DNA from: Zoogloea sp041917255
GTDB taxonomy: Bacteria > Pseudomonadota > Gammaproteobacteria > Burkholderiales > Rhodocyclaceae
Reading direction: 5' to 3'
Assembly: GCA_041917255.1 (NCBI GenBank)
Contig: JAYRYA010000008.1
Coordinates: 62,001 to 126,000 of the forward strand
DNA length: 64,000 nt
The translations under genes were made by a program, and so were the position numbers. Shown piece after piece: positions 17,680 to 26,762 of this stretch. A model generated the notes under the pieces. The model saw only the letters and a program-made list of their open reading frames with translations, searched no databases and was not told the DNA's origin. Each line of letters starts with the position of its first letter. The first letter of the stretch is position 1.

Positions 17680-17795
17680 GGGTTTGGCCAACGGTGAGCA
17701 AATCGAGCCGGAATTCTACATCACCCGCGCCCGCCGGCTTTGCTCCTGTGAACTGGACGGGAAGGACGTGCGTCGCGTTGAGCGGCGCACGACCG

Positions 17796-19883
17796 TCAGG
17801 CGGGCGTTACGCCGGTCAGTTCCTTGAGCAGGATTTCCTGTGCAGCACGACGTGTCGTGCGGGGATTCTTGCGGCGGTAGTGATTGTCGCCATCGAGTTC
17901 CCACGCCTGGCAGTTGTCGCCGATGTAGGGCCGCAGACCTTCCTTCATTACACGCCGTTTCACTTTCGGGTCGAGGATTGGGAAGGCGACTTCGATCCGC
18001 TTGAAGAAATTGCGCTCCATCCAGTCAGCGCTGGAGAGATAGAGCTTCTCGGCGCCATCTGCGTGGAAATAGAAGATCCGATGGTGTTCGAGAAAACGGC
18101 CGACCACCGAGCGTACCTTGATGTTCTCGGACAAGCCCGGTACGCCTGGCTTCAGGGCGCAGACGCTGCGGGCGATCACGTTGACTTCAACCCCGGCCTG
18201 AGAGGCTTCGTAAAGGGCTTCAATGGTTTCCGGCTCGAGCAGGGCGTTGACCTTGACGATGATCCGCCCCTTGCGGCCCGAACGGGCAATCTCGGCCTCC
18301 TCGCGGATGGCGGCGACAACGTTGGGTTGCAAGGTGAACGGCGCTTGCCACAGGTGGCGCAGCTTGCCTGCCTGGCCCAGCCCGGTGAGCTGCTTGAAGA
18401 CTTCGGCGACGTCGGCCCCGATTTCATCGTTGGCGGTAAGGAGTCCGAAGTCGGTGTAGAAGCGGGTGGTGCGTGGATGGTAGTTGCCGGTGCCCAGGTG
18501 GGCGTAGCGGCGCAGGTTGCCGTTCTCGCGGCGAACCACCAGCAGCAGTTTGGCGTGGGTCTTGTAGCCGAAGACGCCATACACCACATGGGCGCCGACT
18601 TCTTCCAGGCGGGCGGCCCAGCTGATGTTGGCCTCTTCGTCGAAGCGGGCCATCAGTTCGAGCACCACGGTGACTTCCTTGCCCTTCTGGGCGGCGCGGA
18701 TCAGGTGTTCCATCAGCACGGAGTCGGTACCGGTGCGGTAGACCGTCATTTTCACCGAGACCACAGCGGGATCGTCAGCGACGGCCTTGAGCATCTCGAT
18801 CACCGGCTCGAAGCTCTGAAAGGGGTGGTGCAACAGGATGTCGTGGCGGCGGATGGCGGCGAAGATGTTCTCGCGCTTGTCCAGCCCCCGCGGCCGGGCC
18901 GGCAGGAAAGGGCGGTACTTGAGATCGGGCCGGTCCACCCAGTCGGGCACCTGGTTGAGTCGCACCGGGTTGACGATGCCGGGCACGCGATAGACGTCGG
19001 CGGCGTCGAGCCCGAACTGCTTCATCAGGAAGCCTGCCATCGTGTCGGAGCAGTTGTCGGCCAGCTCCAGACGCACCGCATCGCCGAAGTGGCGCTGCTG
19101 CAGCTCGCCCTTGAGCGTGGCGCGCAGATCCTTCACTTCTTCTTCGTCAACGAACATGTCGGAGTTGCGGGTGACCCGGAACTGGTAGCAGCCGAGCACG
19201 TTCATCCCCTCGAACAGCTCGCCCACATGGGCGTGGAGCAGGGACGACAGGAACACGAAGCCGTAATCGACGCCGGTGAGTTCCTTCGGCAAGTGAATGA
19301 CCCGGGGCAGGGCGCGGGGCGCCTGGACGATGGCCGCACCGGAGTTGCGCCCGAACGCGTCGCGGCCCTCGAGTTCCACGGCGAAGTTGAGACTCTTGTT
19401 GAGCACCCGCGGGAAGGGGTGGGCCGGGTCGAGCCCGATGGGCGTGAGGATGGGCATCACCTCACGCATGAAATAATCGCGGGCCCAAAGATGCTGGGCA
19501 TCGGTCCAGACGCTGCGGCGCAGGAAGACGATGCCTTCGGCAGCCAGTGCCGGCAGGATCACGTCGTTGAGCAGGGCGTATTGCTCGCTGATGAGACCGT
19601 GGACTTCCTGACTGATGCGGGCGTGCAGGACGGCTGGGGTGAGGCCGTCGGTCGTCAGCGCCGTGCTGCCCAGTCGTAGTTGTTCCTTCACGCCGGCAAC
19701 CCGCACCTCGAAGAATTCGTCCAGGTTGCTCGATACGATGCACAGGAAGCGCAGCCGCTCCAGCAGCGGTACCGAGGAATCGGCCGCCTGGGCGAGGACC
19801 CGACGCTGAAACTGGAGCAGGGACAACTCGCGGTTGGTGAAGTGTTCGTGGCTGAAGTGACGGTCGGTAGCGTGTGGACGCAT
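17796..19883 (-). CDS. ppk: Polyphosphate kinase 1
   Basis: Reversibly polymerises the gamma phosphate of ATP into inorganic polyphosphate. The 695 residues match PPK1: N-terminal NRELSLLQFQRRVL, head-domain region SSNLDEFFEVRVAG, then two phospholipase-D-like catalytic domains with the phosphohistidine in YGYKTHAKL-type context (GYKTHAK) and a second conserved histidine in FLEHHRIF. The closing SSADWMERNFFKRIEV is diagnostic. The start ATG 19883 follows AGGAGAG. It is divergent from ppx, the degrading enzyme, so both sides of polyphosphate turnover share one intergenic control region (19,884-20,052). Confidence 0.97.
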   Translation of the reverse strand: MRPHATDRHFSHEHFTNRELSLLQFQRRVLAQAADSSVPLLERLRFLCIVSSNLDEFFEVRVAGVKEQLRLGSTALTTDGLTPAVLHARISQEVHGLISEQYALLNDVILPALAAEGIVFLRRSVWTDAQHLWARDYFMREVMPILTPIGLDPAHPFPRVLNKSLNFAVELEGRDAFGRNSGAAIVQAPRALPRVIHLPKELTGVDYGFVFLSSLLHAHVGELFEGMNVLGCYQFRVTRNSDMFVDEEEVKDLRATLKGELQQRHFGDAVRLELADNCSDTMAGFLMKQFGLDAADVYRVPGIVNPVRLNQVPDWVDRPDLKYRPFLPARPRGLDKRENIFAAIRRHDILLHHPFQSFEPVIEMLKAVADDPAVVSVKMTVYRTGTDSVLMEHLIRAAQKGKEVTVVLELMARFDEEANISWAARLEEVGAHVVYGVFGYKTHAKLLLVVRRENGNLRRYAHLGTGNYHPRTTRFYTDFGLLTANDEIGADVAEVFKQLTGLGQAGKLRHLWQAPFTLQPNVVAAIREEAEIARSGRKGRIIVKVNALLEPETIEALYEASQAGVEVNVIARSVCALKPGVPGLSENIKVRSVVGRFLEHHRIFYFHADGAEKLYLSSADWMERNFFKRIEVAFPILDPKVKRRVMKEGLRPYIGDNCQAWELDGDNHYRRKNPRTTRRAAQEILLKELTGVTPA

Positions 19884-20006
19884 GGGCTCTCCTGTCGAAT
19901 CGTCCGATTGAAATCGAAGTATGTGACGATTTTGTTACCGCATCATGAAGCCGTGCATCGCGCTGACATTGTGTCGAAGGGGCGCAGAGGTGTCTCGGGC
20001 GAGTGC

Positions 20007-20012
20007 TAGAAT
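20007..20012 (+). promoter_or_regulatory. Possible -10 box for ppx
   Basis: TAGAAT at 20007-20012, about 40 nt before the ppx start and inside the divergent ppk/ppx spacer. The same hexamer occurs before tsaB and lemA in this window. No good -35 lies at 17 nt upstream, so this is only a candidate. Confidence 0.35.
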
Positions 20013-20052
20013 TCGGGGCTTCCGCGTCTTGGGCGCTGCTTGTGTCTGCTTC

Positions 20053-21564
20053 ATGAATCGTGAGTTGATCGCCGCCATCGATCTGGGTTCCAACAGTTTC
20101 CGTCTGCAGATCGGGCGGATCGTGAATGACCAGATCTATCCCCTCGATGGCATCAAGGAGTCGGTGCGCCTGGCGGCCGGCCTGTCGTCCGACCGCATGC
20201 TCGACGCCGCCGCGCAGTTTCGTGGCATCAGTGCGTTGCGCTGCTTCAACGAGCGCATTCGCGATTACCCGCCCGAGGCTGTCCGCGCGGTGGCCACCAA
20301 CACCCTGCGGGTGGCCAAGAACGCGCCCCATTTTCTCGTCCAGGCCGAGGCCGCGCTGGGTTTCCCCATCGAGGTGATCGCCGGTCGTGAGGAGGCGCGG
20401 CTGATTTACGTCGGTGTCGCCCACACCTTGCCCAACCCCCACAAGCAGCAGTTGGTGGTGGATATCGGCGGCGGCTCGACGGAGTTCGTGATCGGCAAGA
20501 GCTTCAAGCCCATCGCGCTGGAATCCCTCTACATGGGCTGCGTGAGCTATTCGCTGCGCTTCTTTCCGGAGGGCCGCATCGACAAGCGCGGCCTGCGCGA
20601 GGCCGAGCTCACCGCCCAGAAGGAAATCCAGACGATCTCCCACGCCTATCGCGAGGTGGGTTGGGAGGAGGCCGTGGGTTCCAGTGGTTCGGCCAAGGCG
20701 CTGGTGGATATCCTCGAACTCAACGGCTTTTCCGACGGTGGCATCACCCGCGCCGGGCTTGAGCGCCTGCGCACGGCGATGCTCAAGGCCGGGAGCATCG
20801 ACAATCTTCAGCTCGAGGGCCTGCGCCCGGATCGGCTGCCGGTGCTGACCGGGGGCTTTGCCATCATGTGGGCGGTGTTCCAGGAGTTCGGTCTCGAGCG
20901 CATGACCTTCTCGGAAGGCGCGCTGCGCCTGGGTGTGCTTTACGACCTGCTCGGCCGTTACCACCACCACGATCTGCGCGACGCCACGGTGTCGGCGTTT
21001 GTCGAGCGTTACGGTGTCGATTTGCCCCACGCGCGGCAGGTCACCGAGACGGCCCGGACCTTCCTGCTGCAGCTCGACCCGGCCGCGGCCGATGTGGAAA
21101 ACGTGGACCGCCGCTTCCTGGAATGGGCTGCGATGCTCCACGAGGTTGGGGTGTCGGTGGCCCATTCCAGCTATCACAAGCACAGCGCCTACATCCTTGG
21201 CAATGCCGACATGCCGGGCTTTTCGCGCATGGACCAGGGCCGTCTGGCGCGGATGGTGCTGGCCCATCGGGGCAAGCTGTCGCGGGTCAGCTCGCTGGGG
21301 GCGGAGAGCCCCGAGTGGCGGCTGATCCTGTGCCTGCGCCTGTCGGCGGTCGTGCACCGGGCGCGGGATGGCCGCGGCGTGCCGCCGCTGCGCCTCAAGC
21401 GCGAGGGCCGTGGCTACGTGCTGATCGCCGACAGCGACTGGCTGCGCAACCTTCCGCTCACTGCTGCAGTGCTCGACGAGGAAGAGCGTCAGTGGCAGGC
21501 CATCGGGCTGCCGCTCAAGGTGCGCGTGGAGCGCACCCCCGCCCGCAACCTGGCGGGCGCCTGA
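20053..21564 (+). CDS. ppx: Exopolyphosphatase / guanosine pentaphosphatase (Ppx/GppA)
   Basis: Hydrolyses terminal phosphate from polyphosphate and may convert pppGpp to ppGpp. The 503-residue protein has the ASKHA phosphate-binding motifs AAIDLGSNSFRLQIG at residues 6-20 and VVDIGGGSTEFVIG, plus GSSGSAKAL. The C-terminal half is an HD-like helical domain (EWAAMLHEVGVSVAHSSYHKHSAY). I chose ATG 20053 because family proteins start a few residues before the first motif; the longer frame from 19945 runs through the promoter region. Confidence 0.94.
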   Translation: MNRELIAAIDLGSNSFRLQIGRIVNDQIYPLDGIKESVRLAAGLSSDRMLDAAAQFRGISALRCFNERIRDYPPEAVRAVATNTLRVAKNAPHFLVQAEAALGFPIEVIAGREEARLIYVGVAHTLPNPHKQQLVVDIGGGSTEFVIGKSFKPIALESLYMGCVSYSLRFFPEGRIDKRGLREAELTAQKEIQTISHAYREVGWEEAVGSSGSAKALVDILELNGFSDGGITRAGLERLRTAMLKAGSIDNLQLEGLRPDRLPVLTGGFAIMWAVFQEFGLERMTFSEGALRLGVLYDLLGRYHHHDLRDATVSAFVERYGVDLPHARQVTETARTFLLQLDPAAADVENVDRRFLEWAAMLHEVGVSVAHSSYHKHSAYILGNADMPGFSRMDQGRLARMVLAHRGKLSRVSSLGAESPEWRLILCLRLSAVVHRARDGRGVPPLRLKREGRGYVLIADSDWLRNLPLTAAVLDEEERQWQAIGLPLKVRVERTPARNLAGA

Positions 21565-21575
21565 CCGCCTGAGCG

Positions 21576-22697
21576 ATGGCTCCGGACGCCCGACCGCAAC
21601 CGGCGATCCGCAGCGACGGCGCCGTTGTTGTGTTGACGGGCGACTGGACCTTACGCCTGCTGTCGCCGCAGCTGGGGGATTTTCGTCGGCGGCTCGACGA
21701 AACCCCCGATTCGGCAGGTTGGGATCTCTCCGGCGTCACCCGTCTCGACAGCTTTGGCGCGCTGCTCCTGTGGCGACGCTGGGGGCGCCGGCGCCCGCCG
21801 CAGCTGGCGTTGCGTCCCGGACTCGAAGGCATCTTCAGCCGTATCGATGCGCTGGGTGAGGTTAGCGCACCGGTCGAGCCGCCATACCGTTTTCTCGATG
21901 CCACCGCCCATCTGGGCCGGATGCTCATCGGCTTCGGCCACCACCTGCTCAACTTTGTGGCGCTGGTCGGCCAGCTTTGCCTCGACCTGTTCTACCTGCT
22001 GCGCCGCGGCGGCCAGTGGCCGCTCAGGGAGATGTCGGCCAACTTCTACAAGGTGGGCGTCAAGGCGATGCCGGTCACAGCGCTGGTCGGTTTTCTCATC
22101 GGCGTGGTGATGTCCTATCTCTCTGCGCTGCAGCTCAGGGCCTTCGGTGCGGACGTGTTCATCGTCAATATCCTGGGCCTCGGCATCATCCGCGAGCTAG
22201 GGCCGGTGCTGGTGTCGGTGCTGGTGGCCGGTCGCTCCGGTTCGGCCATGACTGCGCAGCTTGGCGTGATGCGGGTGACCGAAGAAGTGGATGCCCTCAC
22301 CACGATGGGTATCTCGCGTTACATCCGGTTGGTGCTGCCCAAAGTGGTAGCGCTGGCGCTGGCGATGCCGCTGCTCACGCTGTGGGGTTCGGCGGTTGCG
22401 GTGTTTGGCGGGATGGTGTCGGCCAACCTGCAGCTGGACATGAGCTACGAATTCTTTCTCAACACGCTGCCCCGGGCCGTGCCGATGGCCAATCTGGTGA
22501 TCGGGCTGGGCAAGGGCGTGGTGTTTGGTCTGCTCATTGCTTTGGTGGCCTGTCATTTCGGATTGCGGGTCAAGCCTAATACCGAGAGTCTGTCGACCAA
22601 TACCACTGCGTCGGTGGTCACGTCGATCACCGTGGTGATCCTCGTGGACGCGGTCTTCGCCATCGCCACCCGCGGCATCGGGCTGCCTTTCCGATGA
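21576..22697 (+). CDS. MlaE-family lipid ABC transporter permease with N-terminal STAS-like domain
   Basis: Membrane permease of an MCE-type phospholipid transport system. Residues 1-105 resemble a STAS/MlaB domain (WDLSGVTRLDSFGALLLW) and residues about 120-373 are the MlaE fold (VGFLIGVVMSYLSALQ, FGADVFIVN, GRSGSAMTAQLGVM, EEVDALTTMGI). In E. coli MlaB is a separate small protein; here that role appears to be fused to the permease. The start ATG 21576 is 11 nt after ppx, so the transport genes may be cotranscribed with ppx. Overlaps mlaF by 4 bp. Confidence 0.92.
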   Translation: MAPDARPQPAIRSDGAVVVLTGDWTLRLLSPQLGDFRRRLDETPDSAGWDLSGVTRLDSFGALLLWRRWGRRRPPQLALRPGLEGIFSRIDALGEVSAPVEPPYRFLDATAHLGRMLIGFGHHLLNFVALVGQLCLDLFYLLRRGGQWPLREMSANFYKVGVKAMPVTALVGFLIGVVMSYLSALQLRAFGADVFIVNILGLGIIRELGPVLVSVLVAGRSGSAMTAQLGVMRVTEEVDALTTMGISRYIRLVLPKVVALALAMPLLTLWGSAVAVFGGMVSANLQLDMSYEFFLNTLPRAVPMANLVIGLGKGVVFGLLIALVACHFGLRVKPNTESLSTNTTASVVTSITVVILVDAVFAIATRGIGLPFR

Positions 22698-23479
22698 GCG
22701 GCGAGGTGGCTTTCCCCGTCGAGCTGAAGGGGCTGTCTACCCGTTTTGGCGACACCTGGGTTCATCGCAACATCGACCTGGCCGTGCCGGCGGGCGAGGT
22801 GGTGGCGCTGGTCGGTGGGTCGGGCAGCGGCAAGACGACCCTGCTGCGCCAGATGGTTGGGCTGCTGCAGCCGGCCGAAGGTGAGGTGCGGTTGTTTGGC
22901 GAGCCACTGTTTGCTGGAGCCCGCGATGCACAGCTCGCCCGCCGCCGGCGTTTTGGCATGCTGTTCCAGCAAGGCGCGCTGTTTTCCGCCCTCAACGTGT
23001 TTGCCAACGTGGCGTTTCCGCTGCACGAGGCTGGCATTGACGATGAAGAATTGGTCAATCATCTTGTCCTATTGAAACTGGCCATGGTCGAGCTTGGCCC
23101 CGAGGTGGCGCTCCGCATGCCGGCCGAGCTCTCCGGCGGGATGGTCAAGCGTGTTGCCCTGGCCCGGGCACTAGCGCTGGAACCGGAACTGCTGTTGCTC
23201 GATGAACCTACCGCCGGCCTCGATCCTGATCGCAGCGCCGGTTTCGTGAGCCTCATCCGCGCCTTGCACCGGGCGTTGGGCCTGACGGTGGTGCTCGTCA
23301 CCCACGATCTGGACACCCTGGCGGCGCTGGCGACCCGCGTGGCCGTGCTTTCCGATGGGCGTATACTGGCCTGCGGACCCCTCGACGAGATCATGACGGT
23401 GCAGGACCCCTTCATCGAACGCTTTTTCCACAGTGAGCGCAGCTTGGCCGCGCTTGCCCGCGGGCGGGCCGAAGCCTGA
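22694..23479 (+). CDS. MlaF-like ABC transporter ATP-binding protein
   Basis: Cytoplasmic ATPase powering the MCE lipid transporter. The 261-residue protein has Walker A GGSGSGKTTLL, Q-loop region FQQGALFSALNVFANVAF (typical of MlaF), signature LSGGMVKRVALARAL, Walker B LLLLDEPTAGLDP and the switch histidine in VLVTHDLDTL. Start and stop overlap the neighbouring mlaE and mlaD genes by 4 and 1 bp, showing tight coupling and probably stoichiometric synthesis. Confidence 0.94.
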   Translation: MSGEVAFPVELKGLSTRFGDTWVHRNIDLAVPAGEVVALVGGSGSGKTTLLRQMVGLLQPAEGEVRLFGEPLFAGARDAQLARRRRFGMLFQQGALFSALNVFANVAFPLHEAGIDDEELVNHLVLLKLAMVELGPEVALRMPAELSGGMVKRVALARALALEPELLLLDEPTAGLDPDRSAGFVSLIRALHRALGLTVVLVTHDLDTLAALATRVAVLSDGRILACGPLDEIMTVQDPFIERFFHSERSLAALARGRAEA

Positions 23480-24429
23480 TGGAAAGCCGTTCCCACGCCA
23501 TCGCTGCAGGGCTGTTCGCGATCATCCTGAGCTGCGCACTGGTCGGTGCGCTGTGGTGGTTCTCGGATCGCCGCGATGCCACTCGTGACGTGCTGCTGGT
23601 GAGTTCGGGGAGCGTCAATGGCCTCAACGTACAGGCCACGGTGCGCTACCGGGGGATCGTCGCCGGCAAGGTGGCAGCCATCAATCTGGATCCCGCCGAT
23701 CCACACAACCTGATTGTCACGGCGCGCATCCGGACCGATCTGCCCATCACCCGTGGCACCCGCGCGCGCCTGGCCACGCAGGGCGTGACCGGGTTGGCCT
23801 TCATTGCCCTTGATGATGCCGGTGACGACCCGGCGCCTTTGGCGGGGGAGGGCGGCGGGCCACCACGCCTCAAGCTCTCGCCGGGCTTGGTGGACGAAGT
23901 GGCCGACGCATCGGTCCAGACGCTGCGTCAGGTGCGCGAACTCACCCAGCGCCTGTCGACGCTGGCCGCCCCCGAGAACATCGCCCGCATCGAGCGCACC
24001 CTGGCCCATCTCGAATCCTCGAGCCAGGGGCTCGACCGCACCCTGAAGGAAGTTCCGCAGACCCTGGCCGCGGTGCGTCAGGTGGTCAGCAAGGAAAACC
24101 TTGGCCGCATCGGGCGCTCCCTGGATAACCTGGAACGGCTCAGCGCGGATGCGGTGCCGCTAGCCCGTGATGGCCGCAACCTGGTGACCCGTCTGCAGAC
24201 GGTGAGCGATCGCATCGACGGCCTGGTCGGCACGACTGGCGAAGGCCTCGCCACCAGCACCTTGCCGCGTCTCAACGTGCTGTTGCAGGAACTCACGACC
24301 ACCTCGCGGCAGCTCTCCGATCTGCTCGACGAGATCGACGAGACGCCGCAGCTCCTCCTCCTCGGCCGCCGTCGTCCGCCGCCCGGGCCGGGCGAGGCCG
24401 GATTCAGCGGCGCGGCTGGCAGTCACTGA
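23479..24429 (+). CDS. MlaD/MCE-domain substrate-binding protein
   Basis: Inner-membrane-anchored periplasmic MCE protein that forms the lipid-conducting ring of the transporter. The 316-residue protein has one N-terminal membrane helix (about residues 7-29), an MCE domain at about 38-120 (VNGLNVQATVRYRGIVAGKV) and a long C-terminal helical coiled-coil region with repeated LDNLERL-like heptads (about 150-290). The C-terminal tail is proline- and arginine-rich (GRRRPPPGPGE). The family is known to hand lipids between the two membranes. Confidence 0.92.
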   Translation: MESRSHAIAAGLFAIILSCALVGALWWFSDRRDATRDVLLVSSGSVNGLNVQATVRYRGIVAGKVAAINLDPADPHNLIVTARIRTDLPITRGTRARLATQGVTGLAFIALDDAGDDPAPLAGEGGGPPRLKLSPGLVDEVADASVQTLRQVRELTQRLSTLAAPENIARIERTLAHLESSSQGLDRTLKEVPQTLAAVRQVVSKENLGRIGRSLDNLERLSADAVPLARDGRNLVTRLQTVSDRIDGLVGTTGEGLATSTLPRLNVLLQELTTTSRQLSDLLDEIDETPQLLLLGRRRPPPGPGEAGFSGAAGSH

Positions 24430-24454
24430 GCCTCAATTCAACCGGAACCGGTCC

Positions 24455-25087
24455 ATGCAGCCCCTGCCCATCATCCGCTTGTCCCTTGTCGCCCTTGGCT
24501 TTGCGCTGGTGCTTGCTGCTTGCAGCAGCGTGCCCAAGGCCGCGCCGGGGTACGCAGTGCATGATTTTGGCCCCATTGATGGCCCACCACCGCGAGCGCT
24601 GGCTTTTCCGATCCGCAGCACCGAGGTCGTGCCAGCGCCCTGGCTCGCCTCTACCGCGATGCATTACCGGCTTGTGTATGCCCAGCCGACGCGCCGTCAG
24701 GTCTTCGTTGAGAACCGTTGGGCGGCGCATCCAGGTCAGCTGCTCGAGCTGGCCCTCAAGCGCGGCATGCGGGGCGACCTTCCGCCCGCCGGTGCGATTG
24801 GCTGCAAGCTGCGGATCGATCTGGATGAGTTTGCCCAGGTTTTCGAATCGGAAGCCGCAAGCCGCGGTGTGATCGAGCTGCGCGCCGCGCTGCTGGCGCC
24901 ACGCAGTGACCAAGCGATCGCTGCGCGTAGTTTCAGCGCCAGTTTTCCGGCGCCGTCTCCCAACGCTGTCGGTGGCGTGCTGGCCCTGCGCGACAGCGTG
25001 GGCCGATTGAACCTTGAGCTGATGGCCTGGCTCGAAACCCTCGATGGAGAGCCGTCCCACCGTCTGCGCGCCCGTTGCGGCGCGTGA
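24455..25087 (+). CDS. ABC-transport auxiliary lipoprotein (PqiC-like)
   Basis: A 210-residue predicted outer-membrane lipoprotein: lipobox VLAAC with lipidated Cys23, then SSVPKAAPGYAVHDFG. The pattern is that of the auxiliary lipoproteins (PqiC/DUF330-type family) found at the end of MCE operons, where they are thought to receive or dock the lipid conduit at the outer membrane. No enzymatic motif is visible. It is 25 nt behind mlaD on the same strand. Confidence 0.85.
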   Translation: MQPLPIIRLSLVALGFALVLAACSSVPKAAPGYAVHDFGPIDGPPPRALAFPIRSTEVVPAPWLASTAMHYRLVYAQPTRRQVFVENRWAAHPGQLLELALKRGMRGDLPPAGAIGCKLRIDLDEFAQVFESEAASRGVIELRAALLAPRSDQAIAARSFSASFPAPSPNAVGGVLALRDSVGRLNLELMAWLETLDGEPSHRLRARCGA

Positions 25088-25142
25088 TTCACCCACGACC
25101 GGCCGACATGCGCCGGCGATTTCATAACCAGGAGGAGAACCC

Positions 25143-25943
25143 ATGAACGCAGTCGTCCAGCCCAACACCGAGCCCATGCTGCTTCGCCACGACGCAGGCG
25201 GCGTCGCCACCATCACGCTCAACCGCCCGGGTCAGTTCAACGCCCTGTCGCAGGCCATGCTCGAAGCCCTTCTGGGCGAGCTTGAGGCCGTCGCCGCCGA
25301 CCGGTCGGTGCGCGTGGTGGTGCTGGCCGGCGCCGGCAAGGCGTTCTGCGCCGGACACGACCTCAAGGAAATGCGCGGCAATTACACCAAGGCTTTCCAT
25401 CAGGCGCTGTTCCGCCTGTGCGGCAAGGTGATGATGCAGATCGTGAACATGCCCCAGCCGGTCATCGCGCGCATCCACGGCATCGCCACCGCGGCGGGTT
25501 GTCAGCTGGTGTCGATGTGTGATCTGGCGGTGGCGTCGGACGTGGCGCGCTTTGCGGTGTCTGGCATCAATGTGGGCCTGTTCTGTGCCACGCCCAGCGT
25601 TGGGCTGTCGCGCAACATGGGCCGCAAGCAGGCTTTCGAAATGCTCGTCACCGGCGATTTCATCGACGCCGCCGAGGCGAAGCAGCGGGGCTTGGTCAAT
25701 CGCGTGGTGCCGCTCGAGTCCCTCGACGACGAAGTGGCCAAGCTCGCCGCGTCGATCTGCGCAAAGTCGCCGGCCGCCATCTCCATGGGCAAGCAGATGT
25801 TTTACTCGCAACTCGAGATGGGCCTTGACGCTGCCTATCAGCAGGCCGCCGAGGTCATGGCTTGCAACATGATGTGCGAGGATGCCGCCGAAGGCATAGA
25901 CGCGTTCATGGCCAAGCGCAAACCGGTCTGGACTGGCAAATAA
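25143..25943 (+). CDS. Enoyl-CoA hydratase/isomerase-family protein lacking both catalytic glutamates
   Basis: A 266-residue crotonase-fold protein with a clear CoA-binding loop (GAGKAFCAGHDLKEM, about residues 63-77) and C-terminal MAKRKPVW. By alignment by eye to rat mitochondrial hydratase, the two catalytic glutamates (GGCELAM and PEI) are Gln121 (AAGCQLVSM) and Gly141 (VSGIN). This matches the ECHDC3-like branch, whose activity is uncertain, so hydratase activity should not be assumed. ATG 25143 follows a strong AGGAGGAG at 25131-25138. The stop is 15 nt before tatD. Confidence 0.85.
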   Translation: MNAVVQPNTEPMLLRHDAGGVATITLNRPGQFNALSQAMLEALLGELEAVAADRSVRVVVLAGAGKAFCAGHDLKEMRGNYTKAFHQALFRLCGKVMMQIVNMPQPVIARIHGIATAAGCQLVSMCDLAVASDVARFAVSGINVGLFCATPSVGLSRNMGRKQAFEMLVTGDFIDAAEAKQRGLVNRVVPLESLDDEVAKLAASICAKSPAAISMGKQMFYSQLEMGLDAAYQQAAEVMACNMMCEDAAEGIDAFMAKRKPVWTGK

Positions 25944-25958
25944 GCCGGGGTCTTTAGG

Positions 25959-26762
25959 GTGCTGATCGACACCCACTGCCATCTGGATGCCGCGGAGTTC
26001 GACGCCGACCGGGCGAGCATTCTGGCGGCAGCCCGCGCCGCGGGCGTCGGTGGTTTTCTGGTGCCAGCGGTGGGGGCATCTGACTTCGATGCTGTGGCGG
26101 CGCTCTCGCGGGACCATCCGTACTGCTGCCACGCCTTCGGCATCCACCCGATGTATGTCGGGCAGGCCGGGCCGGATGATCTCGATCGCATGCGTGCACG
26201 CCTTGCCGAAGGCTCGGCGGTAGCGGTGGGCGAGATCGGGCTCGACGGTTTCGTGCCCGACGGCGATCTGCCGCTGCAGATGCGTTACTTCGAGGCGCAG
26301 CTGCGCCTCGCCCGGGATTTTGATCTGCCGGTGGTGCTGCACATCCGCCGCGCCCAGGACGACATCCTCAAGTTCTTGCGGCGGATTCCGGTGCCGGGTG
26401 GCATCGCCCATGCTTTCAACGGTAGCCTTCAGCAGGCCGACGCCTTCATCAAGCTGGGCTTCCGACTTGGGTTTGGCGGTGCGATGACGTATCCGGGATC
26501 GAAACGTATCCGTGAGTTGGCTGCGACTCTGCCACTGGAAGCCATCGTGCTCGAAACCGACGCGCCGGACATCCCGCCGGCCTGGTGCGGGGGAGGGCGC
26601 AACGACCCGGCCAACCTGGCAAGGTTTGCCATGGAGCTGGCGGCGCTGAGGGGAATGGCGGTGGAGGAGGTGATCGCGGCAACCGGGGCAAATGCGGAGG
26701 CGGCGATCCCCGGTCTCGCGTCGATCAGGCGGGCGTTGAAGGGGTCTTGCTTCGGGCGATGA
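25959..26762 (+). CDS. TatD-family metal-dependent DNase/hydrolase
   Basis: Cytoplasmic TIM-barrel metallohydrolase; E. coli TatD and YcfH/YjjV relatives are 3'-5' exonucleases or deacylases. The 267-residue protein has the metal-binding IDTHCHLD (residues 3-10), the glutamate in AVGEIGLDG, histidines in VVLHIRRAQDD and HAFNGSLQQ, and the terminal ETDAPDIPP. The start is GTG 25959 with a weak upstream GGGG. Its last 38 bp overlap the convergent TetR gene. Which subgroup it belongs to is not decidable by eye. Confidence 0.88.
   Translation: MLIDTHCHLDAAEFDADRASILAAARAAGVGGFLVPAVGASDFDAVAALSRDHPYCCHAFGIHPMYVGQAGPDDLDRMRARLAEGSAVAVGEIGLDGFVPDGDLPLQMRYFEAQLRLARDFDLPVVLHIRRAQDDILKFLRRIPVPGGIAHAFNGSLQQADAFIKLGFRLGFGGAMTYPGSKRIRELAATLPLEAIVLETDAPDIPPAWCGGGRNDPANLARFAMELAALRGMAVEEVIAATGANAEAAIPGLASIRRALKGSCFGR

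Noticed and set aside
19884..20052. Possible Pho box in the ppk/ppx spacer
   Set aside because: TGACGATTTTGTTAC resembles half a PhoB site but no proper tandem 11-bp repeat is present.
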